Assembly: GCA_050874585.1 (NCBI GenBank)
Contig: JBNMKZ010000003.1
Coordinates: 24,973-88,972 of the forward strand
Origin: UBA1067 sp050874585
Lineage (GTDB): Bacteria; Verrucomicrobiota; Kiritimatiellia; RFP12; UBA1067
Direction of reading: 5' to 3'
Length of the DNA stretch: 64,000 nt
Below are positions 1 through 7,595 of the stretch, piece after piece. The stretch's first letter is position 1; every line of letters starts with the position of its first letter. The translations under genes were made by a program, and so were the position numbers. The notes below the pieces were generated by a model. It was not told where the DNA came from. It ran no database searches and saw only the letters and a program-made list of their open reading frames with translations.

Positions 1-495
1 GACGATGCGGCCGCGTATGCGGCACTGGTGGCGGCGAACCCTGACTTGCGCGTTGCGGAGGAACGGGCGGAACTTGCGGACTGGCGCGAGCGCGGCAGTT
101 ATGCGCCGGGGAAGAGTGACGAGGACTATCTCCAACTCCAGCGAAAGGTTCTCAAGCCGGGGGTCGCGGCACAGGACGATGTCCTCACGTTTGCCTCGCG
201 GCTTCGCCTTTATCCCATGGCCTATGCGTTGCCTTTTTGTGGAAAGTACGACTCCTGCACGTTTGCCGAGGCCATTCTCCATGCGAAGACCGATCCGAGC
301 GTGCGGCTTGCCGCGTTCGTCAAGTCACGGCAGGTCGCAATCTTCGGAGGTGGACGCGGCGAGGAGTTGGCATCCGTTGCTGAGGCCTATTCGTCTTTTC
401 TGATGGAACTTGCACGATTTAAGAAAACCGAAATTGAATTGGCGCGTCTCTTGTCCGAGGCGGATGAAAAACTGAAAGGACTGATGAGAAAATGA
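1..495 (+). CDS. 3' part of an unidentified host gene
   Basis: The frame is open from the first base, so the start lies outside the window and about 164 codons are visible. The product is soluble, has no membrane segment, and ends in a charged, probably helical stretch rich in Lys, Glu and Leu. Its stop overlaps the argH start by four bases (ATGA), so the two are translationally coupled in one operon. I do not recognise the family. The helical character recalls small YlbF-like proteins, but no diagnostic motif is visible. It belongs to the host chromosome, not the phage. Confidence 0.6.
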   Translation, partial: DDAAAYAALVAANPDLRVAEERAELADWRERGSYAPGKSDEDYLQLQRKVLKPGVAAQDDVLTFASRLRLYPMAYALPFCGKYDSCTFAEAILHAKTDPSVRLAAFVKSRQVAIFGGGRGEELASVAEAYSSFLMELARFKKTEIELARLLSEADEKLKGLMRK

Positions 496-1853
496 AGACG
501 AAAAGGACGATAACAGACAATCGGATTGATCCGGATGTGTTGGATTATACGGTGGGTGATGATCCCGTCCTTGACCTTCGCCTGGCCGTCTGGGACTGCA
601 TGGGCACGGCTGCGCACGTGACGATGCTTTCCGAAATGAAGCTGAAGCGTCCTGTTGTGACAAAGGCCGAGGCGGCGAAAGTCCGCAAGGAGCTTGGTCG
701 GATTGTCGCGCTCGCGCAGGACGGTAAGTTCGTCATCCGCGAGGACGACCAGGATGTGCACATGGCGGTCGAAAGGATGCTGACGGAGCGGCTGGGCGAC
801 CTTGGAAAGAAGATTCATACGGGGCGCTCACGCAATGACCAGGTCGCCGTTGACGTGCGCCTGCACATGAAGGACGAGATTCTGAAGACGGAGGGCGAAG
901 TCCTCGCATTGGTTGAGACGCTTTGCCGACTGGGCAAGAAAGCGGGCCGCATTCCCCTTGTTGGACGGACGCATCTTCAGCCGGCGATGCCTTCGACAGT
1001 CGAGATGTGGGCGACAGGTCATGCAGAAATGATTGCCGATCAGCTGGAGAATATAGAAGCGGCCTATCGCCTCGCAGACCTCAATCCGCTTGGAAGTGCC
1101 GCGGGTTATGGCGTTCCCTTGCCGCTGAATCGTCAGCGGACAACGGACTTGCTTGGTTTCTCCCGCACGATTCACAACTGTTTTGGTGCGTCGATGGCAC
1201 GCGGCGAGTGCGAGGCGGCGCTCCTGTCGGCTTTGGCACAGCTCATGGCGGTTCTTTCGCGCCTTGCGGAGGATATGATTCTTTTCTCCATGCCGGAGTT
1301 TGCCTATTTCAAACTGCCGCGTGAGTATTGCACGGGTTCGTCGATTATGCCGCAGAAGTTCAATCCGGATGTCCTTGAGTTGATGCGTTCGAAGGCGGCT
1401 CAGGTCCTTGGCCTTCAGACCGCCGCGCTCTCACTGCTCCATGCGATGCCGGGCGGTTACAATCGTGACCTTCAGGACTGCAAGTGGCTGTACATGAAGG
1501 GCCTCGACATTACCCGTACGACACTGCGCATCCTTGCAAAAGTTGTCGCGGGGCTTTCGGTTGATGCGGCAAGATGTCGTGCGGCGTTTACGCCAGGTGT
1601 CTTCGCCACTGACGTCGCCCTGCGAATGGTCTCTGGGGGTACGCCTTGGCGCGATGCCTATCATGAGGTTCGCGACCACCTTGAGCGTCTCGGGGATGAG
1701 GATCCTGACATTGCCGTCAATGCGAAGACGCACGAGGGAACGACGGGCGGCATCGATCATTCCGTCTATCAGAAGCGTTTTGCGGATTTCGCAAAGAACA
1801 TTCGGGATCGGGAGCGTACGCTCTCGTCAAAGTGCAAGGCCCTGCTGAAGTAA
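492..1853 (+). CDS. argH: argininosuccinate lyase
   Basis: This enzyme splits argininosuccinate into arginine and fumarate, the last step of arginine synthesis in the cytoplasm. At 453 residues it has the usual family length. The conserved HTGRSRNDQ block is present near residue 115, and the fumarase/aspartase superfamily signature GSSIMPQKFNPD lies near residue 280, including the mobile catalytic Ser loop. The start overlaps the preceding stop by four bases. The ABC ATPase gene begins six bases after the stop, so three host genes form one transcription unit. Nothing is missing or broken. Confidence 0.96.
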   Translation: MKTKRTITDNRIDPDVLDYTVGDDPVLDLRLAVWDCMGTAAHVTMLSEMKLKRPVVTKAEAAKVRKELGRIVALAQDGKFVIREDDQDVHMAVERMLTERLGDLGKKIHTGRSRNDQVAVDVRLHMKDEILKTEGEVLALVETLCRLGKKAGRIPLVGRTHLQPAMPSTVEMWATGHAEMIADQLENIEAAYRLADLNPLGSAAGYGVPLPLNRQRTTDLLGFSRTIHNCFGASMARGECEAALLSALAQLMAVLSRLAEDMILFSMPEFAYFKLPREYCTGSSIMPQKFNPDVLELMRSKAAQVLGLQTAALSLLHAMPGGYNRDLQDCKWLYMKGLDITRTTLRILAKVVAGLSVDAARCRAAFTPGVFATDVALRMVSGGTPWRDAYHEVRDHLERLGDEDPDIAVNAKTHEGTTGGIDHSVYQKRFADFAKNIRDRERTLSSKCKALLK

Positions 1854-1859
1854 AATCAC

Positions 1860-2585
1860 ATGGACATTTTTGACGTTCGAGATTTGCATGTTCGATACGG
1901 CTCATACGAAGCCGTCAAGGGCGTGAGTTTCACGCTCCGAGAAGGGGAGATTCTGGGAATTGTCGGAGAGTCCGGCTCGGGCAAGTCGACCATTGCGAAA
2001 ACGCTCATCGGCATTGAGCGCCCTTCGTCAGGTGAAATCCGTCGGGCGGATGTGCCGGTGCAGATGGTCTTTCAGGATGCAGTTGGCTCTCTCAATCCGC
2101 GGATGACCGTGCGGCAGACTCTTTCGGAGGTCCTGAAGATTCGGCATTCGACGAAGTTTTCGGAGCCGAGTCAGTTGCTCGAACTGGTGGGGCTTTCACC
2201 CGCCGTCTTGGATCAGTACCCGCGTGAGATGTCGGGGGGGCAGTGCCAGCGCATTTCCGTTGCACGGGCACTCGCCTGTGAGCCGCGAGTCCTGATTGCC
2301 GATGAACCGGTCAGCGCACTGGATGTCTCGGTTCAGGCCCGCGTCTTGAACTTGTTGCGTGACCTGCGTCGGGAACTCGGCTTGTCCATTCTTCTCATTG
2401 CGCACGACCTGGCCGTCGTGAAGAATGTCTGTGACCGCATTTGCGTGATGGAGCGCGGCCTTTTTGTCGATGTTGGTGATGCGGCAGAGGTTTTTGCGCA
2501 CCCGAAGAGTGAATATACGCGCCACCTCCTTTCCGCCGTTCCGGATATTTGCTATAATTCCCACTCCACAGGCAAGGACGATTAG
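1860..2585 (+). CDS. ABC transporter ATP-binding protein, oligopeptide/dipeptide type
   Basis: ATPase subunit of a peptide or nickel-type importer, acting at the inner face of the membrane. Walker A (GESGSGKST) lies near residue 36, the Q-loop near residue 70 (VFQDAVGSLNPRM), the ABC signature (SGGQCQR) near residue 125, and Walker B (VLIADEPVSALD) near residue 147. The NPRM and EPVSALDVS wording is typical of OppF/DppF. At 241 residues it lacks the long C-terminal tail of that family and stops soon after the HPKSEYTRHLL segment. Unusually, the reading frame runs through the promoter of the next gene and its stop codon lies inside the tRNA-Val sequence. No permease or binding-protein gene is in view. 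Confidence 0.85.
   Translation: MDIFDVRDLHVRYGSYEAVKGVSFTLREGEILGIVGESGSGKSTIAKTLIGIERPSSGEIRRADVPVQMVFQDAVGSLNPRMTVRQTLSEVLKIRHSTKFSEPSQLLELVGLSPAVLDQYPREMSGGQCQRISVARALACEPRVLIADEPVSALDVSVQARVLNLLRDLRRELGLSILLIAHDLAVVKNVCDRICVMERGLFVDVGDAAEVFAHPKSEYTRHLLSAVPDICYNSHSTGKDD
2553..2558 (+). promoter_or_regulatory. -10 box of the tRNA-Val gene
   Basis: TATAAT stands 18 bases before the tRNA, inside the 3' end of the ABC ATPase gene. The matching -35 region is weak (TTTCCG about 17 bases upstream). Inferred from position and match. Confidence 0.5.
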
Positions 2586-2652
2586 CTCAGTTGGTTAGAG
2601 CAGGACCTTTACACGGTCAAGGTCGGGGGTTCGAGTCCCTCATCGTCCACCA
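2576..2652 (+). tRNA. tRNA-Val, anticodon TAC
   Basis: The acceptor stem GGACGAT pairs with ATCGTCC. The D arm (GCTC/GAGC), a seven-base anticodon loop TTTACAC giving anticodon TAC, and a T arm with loop TTCGAGT are all present, followed by discriminator A and an encoded CCA at 2650-2652. One pair at the top of the anticodon stem is mismatched (G-A). The first ten bases overlap the end of the ABC ATPase gene. The phage begins immediately downstream, so this gene marks the chromosomal side of the integration site. Confidence 0.93.
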
Positions 2653-2665
2653 CTAACAGACAGCG

Positions 2666-2692
2666 AAAGGGAGAAGTGCGCTTCTCCCTTTT
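2666..2692 (+). terminator. intrinsic terminator after tRNA-Val
   Basis: An 11-bp perfect stem (AAAGGGAGAAG / CTTCTCCCTTT) encloses the loop TGCG and is followed by T residues, 14 bases after the CCA end. It should end the tRNA transcript. Confidence 0.85.
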
Positions 2693-2881
2693 CTGTTGGG
2701 GTTGGGGAGTGCGCGGAAAACGCCCAATTTACGGGGGTGTTTGGAGTTGGAAGCGGGAGGGGGTAATTTCTCCAGAGGGGGACGGGAGAAAGGGGGAGTA
2801 TGATCGTTTTCTCCGTTTCCCCCTCCCGATTTTCTCCCAGGAGTGCCGTTTTGGAGATGCGGATTTTGCAAGGGAGAAATG
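2693..2881. other. non-coding junction segment, possible left attachment region
   Basis: This G-rich then C-rich stretch lies between the tRNA terminator and the recombinase cluster and holds no credible gene. It contains purine runs such as GGGAGAAAGGGGGAG and pyrimidine runs such as TTTCCCCCTCCCG that are roughly complementary. The attachment core for the serine recombinase should be here or just beside it, but it cannot be assigned from one end. Confidence 0.3.
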
Positions 2882-2921
2882 AAAAGCGGGGCGTGTGCGT
2901 CGTTGCACACGCCCCGCTTTT
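2882..2921 (-). terminator. terminator at the end of the recombinase cluster
   Basis: A perfect 17-bp stem (AAAAGCGGGGCGTGTGC with its complement) and a six-base loop GTCGTT lie 16 bases beyond the stop of the minus-strand gene at 2937. The A/T ends on both sides allow it to work in both directions, insulating phage and host transcripts. Confidence 0.85.
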
Positions 2922-2936
2922 GCGTTGCGAAGCCCG

Positions 2937-3254
2937 TCACTTGTTGTGCTTGACTCTGCGCTTCTCCCACCGTTCCCGCGTCGCAATTGCGTGATTTTCC
3001 CGACCCTTGGCAATCATCCGTTCTGCCCATTCGACGTTCTCTGGAGAGGGAACGATGCCTTCGACGGCCTTGGCTACTGCTTCGATGAAGAATGTCGAAA
3101 TCCCCATTGGGCGCATCTTGTTGTGCGTCCTGTGGCCTTGTCTGACCCACGTCGGGACCATGCGTCCGGCTATGGCTGTTTTGACCTTGGCGACCACCTC
3201 GACTGGGGCCGCGCAGTTGACGATCATGCGTTCGGGGTTCCGTTGTATCTTCAT
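2937..3254 (-). CDS. small basic phage protein beside the recombinase
   Basis: The 105-residue product is rich in Lys and Arg. Its N-terminal half contains a segment (APVEVVAKVKTAI) that could fold as a helix, and the C-terminus is a basic helix. It starts 15 bases after the recombinase stop and lies in the same minus-strand unit, ending just before a strong terminator. Partners of large serine recombinases are often small basic recombination directionality factors, so that role is possible, but no family motif is recognised and this is only an inference from position and charge. Confidence 0.6.
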   Translation of the reverse strand: MKIQRNPERMIVNCAAPVEVVAKVKTAIAGRMVPTWVRQGHRTHNKMRPMGISTFFIEAVAKAVEGIVPSPENVEWAERMIAKGRENHAIATRERWEKRRVKHNK

Positions 3255-3269
3255 CGTAGTTCTCCTTTG

Positions 3270-5006
3270 TCAGGTTGATGGAAATCCAAGAATCCGCTCC
3301 TGCTCTGCCCAATCGTCGGTTTCGACCTTGCGGACTTTCTCCAGCGAAAAACCGTTAGGCAGGTCGCCGGTCATCGCAGCGCGAATAATCCGGGGCGAAA
3401 GAAACGCGAGGCGCAGCGTATAGCGCACGTAGTGGCGGTCTTCCTCGACGAGATCCGCCAGTTCGTGGACGGAGGACGCCTTGCCTTCGTCAATAAGCCG
3501 CAACCATGCGAATGCCCGCGCAATTGCCTTGAGAACCGCTCCCTGCGGAAGGGTGTTGTTGATCTCGCGCTGGGTTGGTCTCTGCGAGACCGAGCCGCCG
3601 TCCGTGCGGACGATCTTCTTGCGCCCGGACACCGTTCGGAAGGCGACCGGGATGCGCATGAAGAGGCATCCGTCGGCATCGATGCGCGTGTCGAATTCGC
3701 TGGTTGGCGTCGCAGGGATGCAGAGAGTCTTCACAAGTTCGTTTCGCGCATCGTCACACGGCATTTTGACGCGGATGTCGAGTGCCGATTCAAACACCGT
3801 GACGGAACGGATGAAGAGACGGTAGATTGCCTTCCTGTCGTTCGTCGACAGCTGTTGCCAGAAGTCGTGGCGACGAAAGCCCGTGACGATCTGCTCGGGC
3901 GTGAAGGGGGTGACGTTTGCCGCCGCGACGAGCATCGTTGTAGAAGCCATCATGATCGATTCGAGTTCCTGTTCGATTGCTTCCTGCACGGTCGTTGCGC
4001 TGACATGGCGGATCGGACATTCTGAAACACCTTTGCGGGCATCTTGCTGGCAGATGAAGTAGGGATATTTCCGAACGCCGAGCGTATCCTTCTTCGACCA
4101 GCGGTAGGACATCGGATGCTGGCAATGGCCGCAGAAGATGAGCCCTTGATAAACGGCCGCCTCCGGCGTCATCTCTTTTTTCTCGCGGCTGCCCTTGGCG
4201 GCGTTGACGAGGTTGCGGACGCGATCCCAAAGTTCGCGTGTGATGAGCGCCTGTTGCTTGCCCTTGACGATCTTGCCGTGGCTGTTGGCATCGCCGACAT
4301 AGCGGACGTTGCCAAGGCAATTGTAGACCGACTGCGTCGTCCATGCGCGTCCGGGGAAGCGTTCGATGCCTTCCTCGGCGAGTTTGGCCGCCACCTTCTT
4401 CGCTGAGTGGAGCTGGACAAACAACTCGAAGATGTGTGGGACGTTCTGCGCCGTCTTCGGGTCAGGGATGAGCGTCTGGTTCTCGACCTTGTAGCCGTAG
4501 GGCGGTATGCCGCCCACGAAGAAACCCTGGTCGAGGGCGGTCTTGAAGTGCTTTTGAATGCGCTCTTGAATCGTCTTGCGTTCCCATTGCCCGAACGAGA
4601 CGAGAAGGTTCACGACCAGCTCGCCCATCGGCGAGGAGGTGTCGACAAACGGCTCGGAGACGGAGGTGAATCCTACTCCGAGCTTCTTCATCTTCTCGTC
4701 GAACTCGCAGAAGTCCTTGGTACTGCGCGTCATGCGGTCGATTCGGAAGACGATGATCTTGTCGATGAGTCCCTGTTCGCATTGCGCCATGAGCCGCTGG
4801 TAGGCGGGGCGTTCGAGATTGCCGCCGCTGTAGCCGTAGTCATCGAATCGTTCGGGAAGGGCAATCCATCCCTCTGCCGCCTTGGCGGCGATGAAACTCT
4901 CGCACATCTGGCGCTGGGCATCGATGGAGTTGAACTGCTTTTCCTCTGAATCCTCGACGGACTTGCGCGTGTAAATCGCCACTCGGATCGTTTTCCCGTT
5001 GTTCAT
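3270..5006 (-). CDS. large serine recombinase (phage integrase)
   Basis: Site-specific recombinase that should join phage and host attachment sites through a covalent serine-DNA link. The resolvase domain spans residues 1-150, with the catalytic region AIYTRKS placing the nucleophile at Ser16 and the RIDRMTRS motif carrying active-site arginines near residue 95. The recombinase domain follows at about 165-270. A zinc ribbon with CGHC and two later cysteines sits near residues 295-335. The C-terminal part is long, as in phage integrases. The start is preceded by AAAGGA. It is co-oriented with and follows the DUF2924 gene by 20 bases. A complete gene of 578 residues, larger than transposon resolvases. 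Confidence 0.95.
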   Translation of the reverse strand: MNNGKTIRVAIYTRKSVEDSEEKQFNSIDAQRQMCESFIAAKAAEGWIALPERFDDYGYSGGNLERPAYQRLMAQCEQGLIDKIIVFRIDRMTRSTKDFCEFDEKMKKLGVGFTSVSEPFVDTSSPMGELVVNLLVSFGQWERKTIQERIQKHFKTALDQGFFVGGIPPYGYKVENQTLIPDPKTAQNVPHIFELFVQLHSAKKVAAKLAEEGIERFPGRAWTTQSVYNCLGNVRYVGDANSHGKIVKGKQQALITRELWDRVRNLVNAAKGSREKKEMTPEAAVYQGLIFCGHCQHPMSYRWSKKDTLGVRKYPYFICQQDARKGVSECPIRHVSATTVQEAIEQELESIMMASTTMLVAAANVTPFTPEQIVTGFRRHDFWQQLSTNDRKAIYRLFIRSVTVFESALDIRVKMPCDDARNELVKTLCIPATPTSEFDTRIDADGCLFMRIPVAFRTVSGRKKIVRTDGGSVSQRPTQREINNTLPQGAVLKAIARAFAWLRLIDEGKASSVHELADLVEEDRHYVRYTLRLAFLSPRIIRAAMTGDLPNGFSLEKVRKVETDDWAEQERILGFPST

Positions 5007-5025
5007 TTTGAAGTCCTTTCTCGTT

Positions 5026-5472
5026 TTATCCTCGATTGAGGCCCCACCATACGACGCCGTTGTAGTGGCTCTTGCCTGTGATGGCGCGGACGACGGCTGT
5101 CGGAGATGTGTAGATCTTCGACTCGTATTCGTATCGTCCGTTTCCGAGCGACTTCATTTCGTAAACCTTGCCGTGATATTCGCGCCTGTACGTGACACCG
5201 CGTTTGTCCTTTGCCGAGCGCGGTGCGTCTCGAAGTTCCTTGTTCGTCTTTGGATCGTGATTGGCAATGTAGGCGAGGGTTTCAAGTTCAGCGGGGGTCA
5301 GTCCACCCAAGGTGCGTTGCTGAATGCTGTAAGCGCATCGGGTTTGCATGAACCGCGCCCCAAAGACGGCGGCATTCACTCCCGTTAGCTCGCAGTATTT
5401 CCGTCGCAGCGTTTCAGGGTCAAGTTCCTGCAACGCGGCCAATTCCTGCTTGAGCTGTTCGCCTACTTTCAT
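5026..5472 (-). CDS. DUF2924 family protein
   Basis: A 148-residue protein of unknown function. The family is known for lying beside recombinases in phages and integrative elements. The C-terminal part shows the usual DUF2924 pattern: a basic TYRREYHGK stretch, a beta-rich segment (YEYESKIYTSP), an Ala-Ile-Thr-Gly turn and a final GLNRG. The start at 5472 was chosen because AAAAGGAC stands directly before it. The longer open frame up to 5649 crosses a dispersed repeat and non-coding sequence. It is first in the minus-strand integration unit, and one copy of the 36-bp element lies about 160 bases upstream. Confidence 0.85.
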   Translation of the reverse strand: MKVGEQLKQELAALQELDPETLRRKYCELTGVNAAVFGARFMQTRCAYSIQQRTLGGLTPAELETLAYIANHDPKTNKELRDAPRSAKDKRGVTYRREYHGKVYEMKSLGNGRYEYESKIYTSPTAVVRAITGKSHYNGVVWWGLNRG

Positions 5473-5502
5473 GTCCTTTTCGCCAGTTTGATTCAACGGT
5501 GG

Positions 5503-5517
5503 ACATGATGCCGTAAT
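5503..5517 (-). repeat. 15-bp motif shared with the leader of the HARE-HTH gene
   Basis: The plus-strand sequence ACATGATGCCGTAAT is identical to 35100-35114. In both places it lies 31-47 bases upstream of a minus-strand start codon. It may be an operator, a promoter part or a leader element; the function is unknown. Confidence 0.5.
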
Positions 5518-5630
5518 GTCGGGCGAATAGCAACCGTCTATTTTACTATTCTTTATCATAAAACGCTCTTTCTTTGTCTTTTCAAGTGACGGCGAAGGAG
5601 CGATTTGAAGTCGCAACCCCGGCCTCCGCT

Positions 5631-5666
5631 CACGTTTTTCGAGGCCCAAGAGCGTTCAGTCCCGAA
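5631..5666 (-). repeat. 36-bp dispersed element, copy A
   Basis: Read on the minus strand it has TTCGGGACTG, 8 variable bases, then TGGGCCTCGAAAAACGTG. It points into the DUF2924-recombinase unit. One base differs from the consensus in the second box. Confidence 0.85.
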
Positions 5667-5739
5667 AATTTTGTCCTTTGAGAGGCGATGAGCGGAATTG
5701 TATGATTTACATTGCCTTGTAATCTGCAAGTCATAGCCA

Positions 5740-5769
5740 TTGACATGGCAATGCAAAATGTGATATACT
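5740..5769 (+). promoter_or_regulatory. promoter of the restriction-modification genes, with a palindrome over the -35
   Basis: TTGACA (5740-5745), an 18-base gap and TATACT (5764-5769) form a strong sigma-70-type promoter. The -35 lies inside the palindrome GCCAT-TGAC-ATGGC (5736-5749), and ATTGCC (5711) faces GGCAAT (5747), suggesting repressor sites. The -10 touches the ATG at 5770, so that ATG cannot be the start of translation from this promoter. Confidence 0.7.
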
Positions 5770-5796
5770 ATGCACCACAACGACAGAGGTGATTTT

Positions 5797-7575
5797 GTGA
5801 TAGAACTGAGTGAGATACAGAACAAGATCGAGACCACGCTGATGGTGGTCGAGAGGGCGCATACCGCGGCACCGTACACATCCGTTGTGTGCGGAGCGTA
5901 TGTTCTTTGCTTGGCTGCCCGTCACAGCGGGGTGACGGATCTGAAAGCGCTTCTCGAAGCTGGCCACGTTTCGGAGAAGTTGTCGGACTTTATATGCAAT
6001 CGACTGGGCGACCACTGGGGCGAGTACCTTACTCTCCTAACAGCATTCCCAGTTGATTCGTTCGGCGGTTATTTCGCAAAGGCGGTCAACGGGGAGCGTT
6101 TTGAACTTGCCAAGACATCGGGCTCGTCTCTGCCCGTTGTGGAGCTGGTCTCAGATGTCTTGAGGATCGGCGAGGGCGATTCGGTGGCGGACCTCGGATG
6201 TGGAACGGGGGACTTCATTCGTCTGGCAGCGTCCAAGGTAAAAGCCGTGAGCGAGAAGAGCAATGTCGTCGGGTACGAGAAGAAACTCGAATTGGCGGCT
6301 TTGGCAGAGATCAGCATGCTTGGCTGCAATGCGGTTGTGCAGATCGTCTGGGATGACTTCTTCGGGCAGTCATACGAGAATGACAAGTTTGACAAGGTCT
6401 TTTCGCAGCCACCGTTTGCGGTGCGCGGTCTCCCGGAACAGGACAACGTCCGCGAGTTCATCCGCAGGGCGTTCCCTGACTTCCCGGAAATCCCGCCGTC
6501 GGCCGCCAGCGATTGGCTGTTTGCCGCTCGCGCAGTCGCCGCGATGAAGCCGGGTGGACGGGCCGTGGTGATTCTGCCACCGTCGGCTATGCACACGCAG
6601 CAGGCCGAACCGTTCCGCCGGTACTTCGTCCAGCGCAATCTTGTCGAGGCGGTCATTGAGCTTCCGGCGAAGCTCTTCACGAACACTTCCATTTCGACCT
6701 ACATGGTTGTGTTTAGCGAGGGCAATGAGTCCGTGAAGATGATCCGCGCGGGGAGCCTTTGCGAGAAGGGGCGCAGCAACAATGCCCTCACGACCGGCGG
6801 CGTTGCGAGAATCATGCGGAGCTTGGAGAGCGGAACGGGGACGACGCTCGATGACGAGATCTGCGCGGTGGTCGAAAAGAAGTCGCTCTTGGACGAGTCG
6901 TGTAATCTGACGGTCTTGCGGCATTTCGCCGATCCGATGGCACTCCGCGAGGGTGTTCAATTGTCCGCGTTGATCAGCGTCGGGAAGCGCGGTGCGGCGA
7001 TCCCGTCAAAGGAACTTGATGACTTGGTGTCGAATGCCGATACGGGCATTCGGTATGTCTCGTCGGGAAACATCAATGACGGCGTGGTAGACGCCGTGTT
7101 GATGAATCTTTCCGAAGTGCCGGAAAAGTACGCGTCCTATTGTGTTCATGATGGTGATGTGCTGATTACGCGGGTCATGGCGAACAACTCGGTTTTCAAG
7201 GTGGCTGTTGCTGAATTGGAGTCGGGGCAGACACTTTTGCCCAGTGGGAACGTGCTGGTCTTGACGGTCGATCCGACGCGGGCCGATCCCTACTTCATCA
7301 AGTCCTGCCTTGAGAACGAGTACGCCCAGCGGTATCTTCGGAACTCGGCGGTCGGGAACATGGTGAAGACGCTGCACTACAAGAGCTTGGAGATGCTGCC
7401 GATTCCCGTTCTTCCGCTTGATCGGCAGAAGGAGATCGGAGACAAGTGCCGCGAGGCGGTTCGCCGCGTGGTTGAGCTGCGGACGCGGCTCGGGCAGGCA
7501 AAGGAAGAGCTGGGGGCGATCTTGGCGACGAACGCGGCCGACTGCTTCGCCGAAACTGCGGAGTCCAAAAACTGA
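5797..7575 (+). CDS. N6-adenine methylase-like protein with fused specificity region
   Basis: A relative of HsdM with a C-terminal HsdS-like part. The methylase core has an SAM-binding motif DLGCGTGDF at residues 132-140. The catalytic motif IV, normally N/D/S-PP-Y/F, reads SQPPF at 203-207, so the residue just before PP is Gln. The last 190 residues resemble a type I target-recognition domain ending in a PLDRQKEI helix typical of HsdS. GTG at 5797 was chosen because AGAGGTG precedes it and the promoter overlaps the earlier ATG. It leads the RM operon, 20 bases before hsdM. It may be an inactive or altered methylase that guides or regulates the system; family assignment is firm, role is not. 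Confidence 0.8.
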   Translation: MIELSEIQNKIETTLMVVERAHTAAPYTSVVCGAYVLCLAARHSGVTDLKALLEAGHVSEKLSDFICNRLGDHWGEYLTLLTAFPVDSFGGYFAKAVNGERFELAKTSGSSLPVVELVSDVLRIGEGDSVADLGCGTGDFIRLAASKVKAVSEKSNVVGYEKKLELAALAEISMLGCNAVVQIVWDDFFGQSYENDKFDKVFSQPPFAVRGLPEQDNVREFIRRAFPDFPEIPPSAASDWLFAARAVAAMKPGGRAVVILPPSAMHTQQAEPFRRYFVQRNLVEAVIELPAKLFTNTSISTYMVVFSEGNESVKMIRAGSLCEKGRSNNALTTGGVARIMRSLESGTGTTLDDEICAVVEKKSLLDESCNLTVLRHFADPMALREGVQLSALISVGKRGAAIPSKELDDLVSNADTGIRYVSSGNINDGVVDAVLMNLSEVPEKYASYCVHDGDVLITRVMANNSVFKVAVAELESGQTLLPSGNVLVLTVDPTRADPYFIKSCLENEYAQRYLRNSAVGNMVKTLHYKSLEMLPIPVLPLDRQKEIGDKCREAVRRVVELRTRLGQAKEELGAILATNAADCFAETAESKN

Positions 7576-7595
7576 TTTACGAGAGGAACACGAAC

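Noticed and set aside
2653..3312. Minus-strand frame of 219 codons at the left phage end
   Set aside because: It overlaps the small basic gene and the end of the recombinase in another frame and has no ribosome site.
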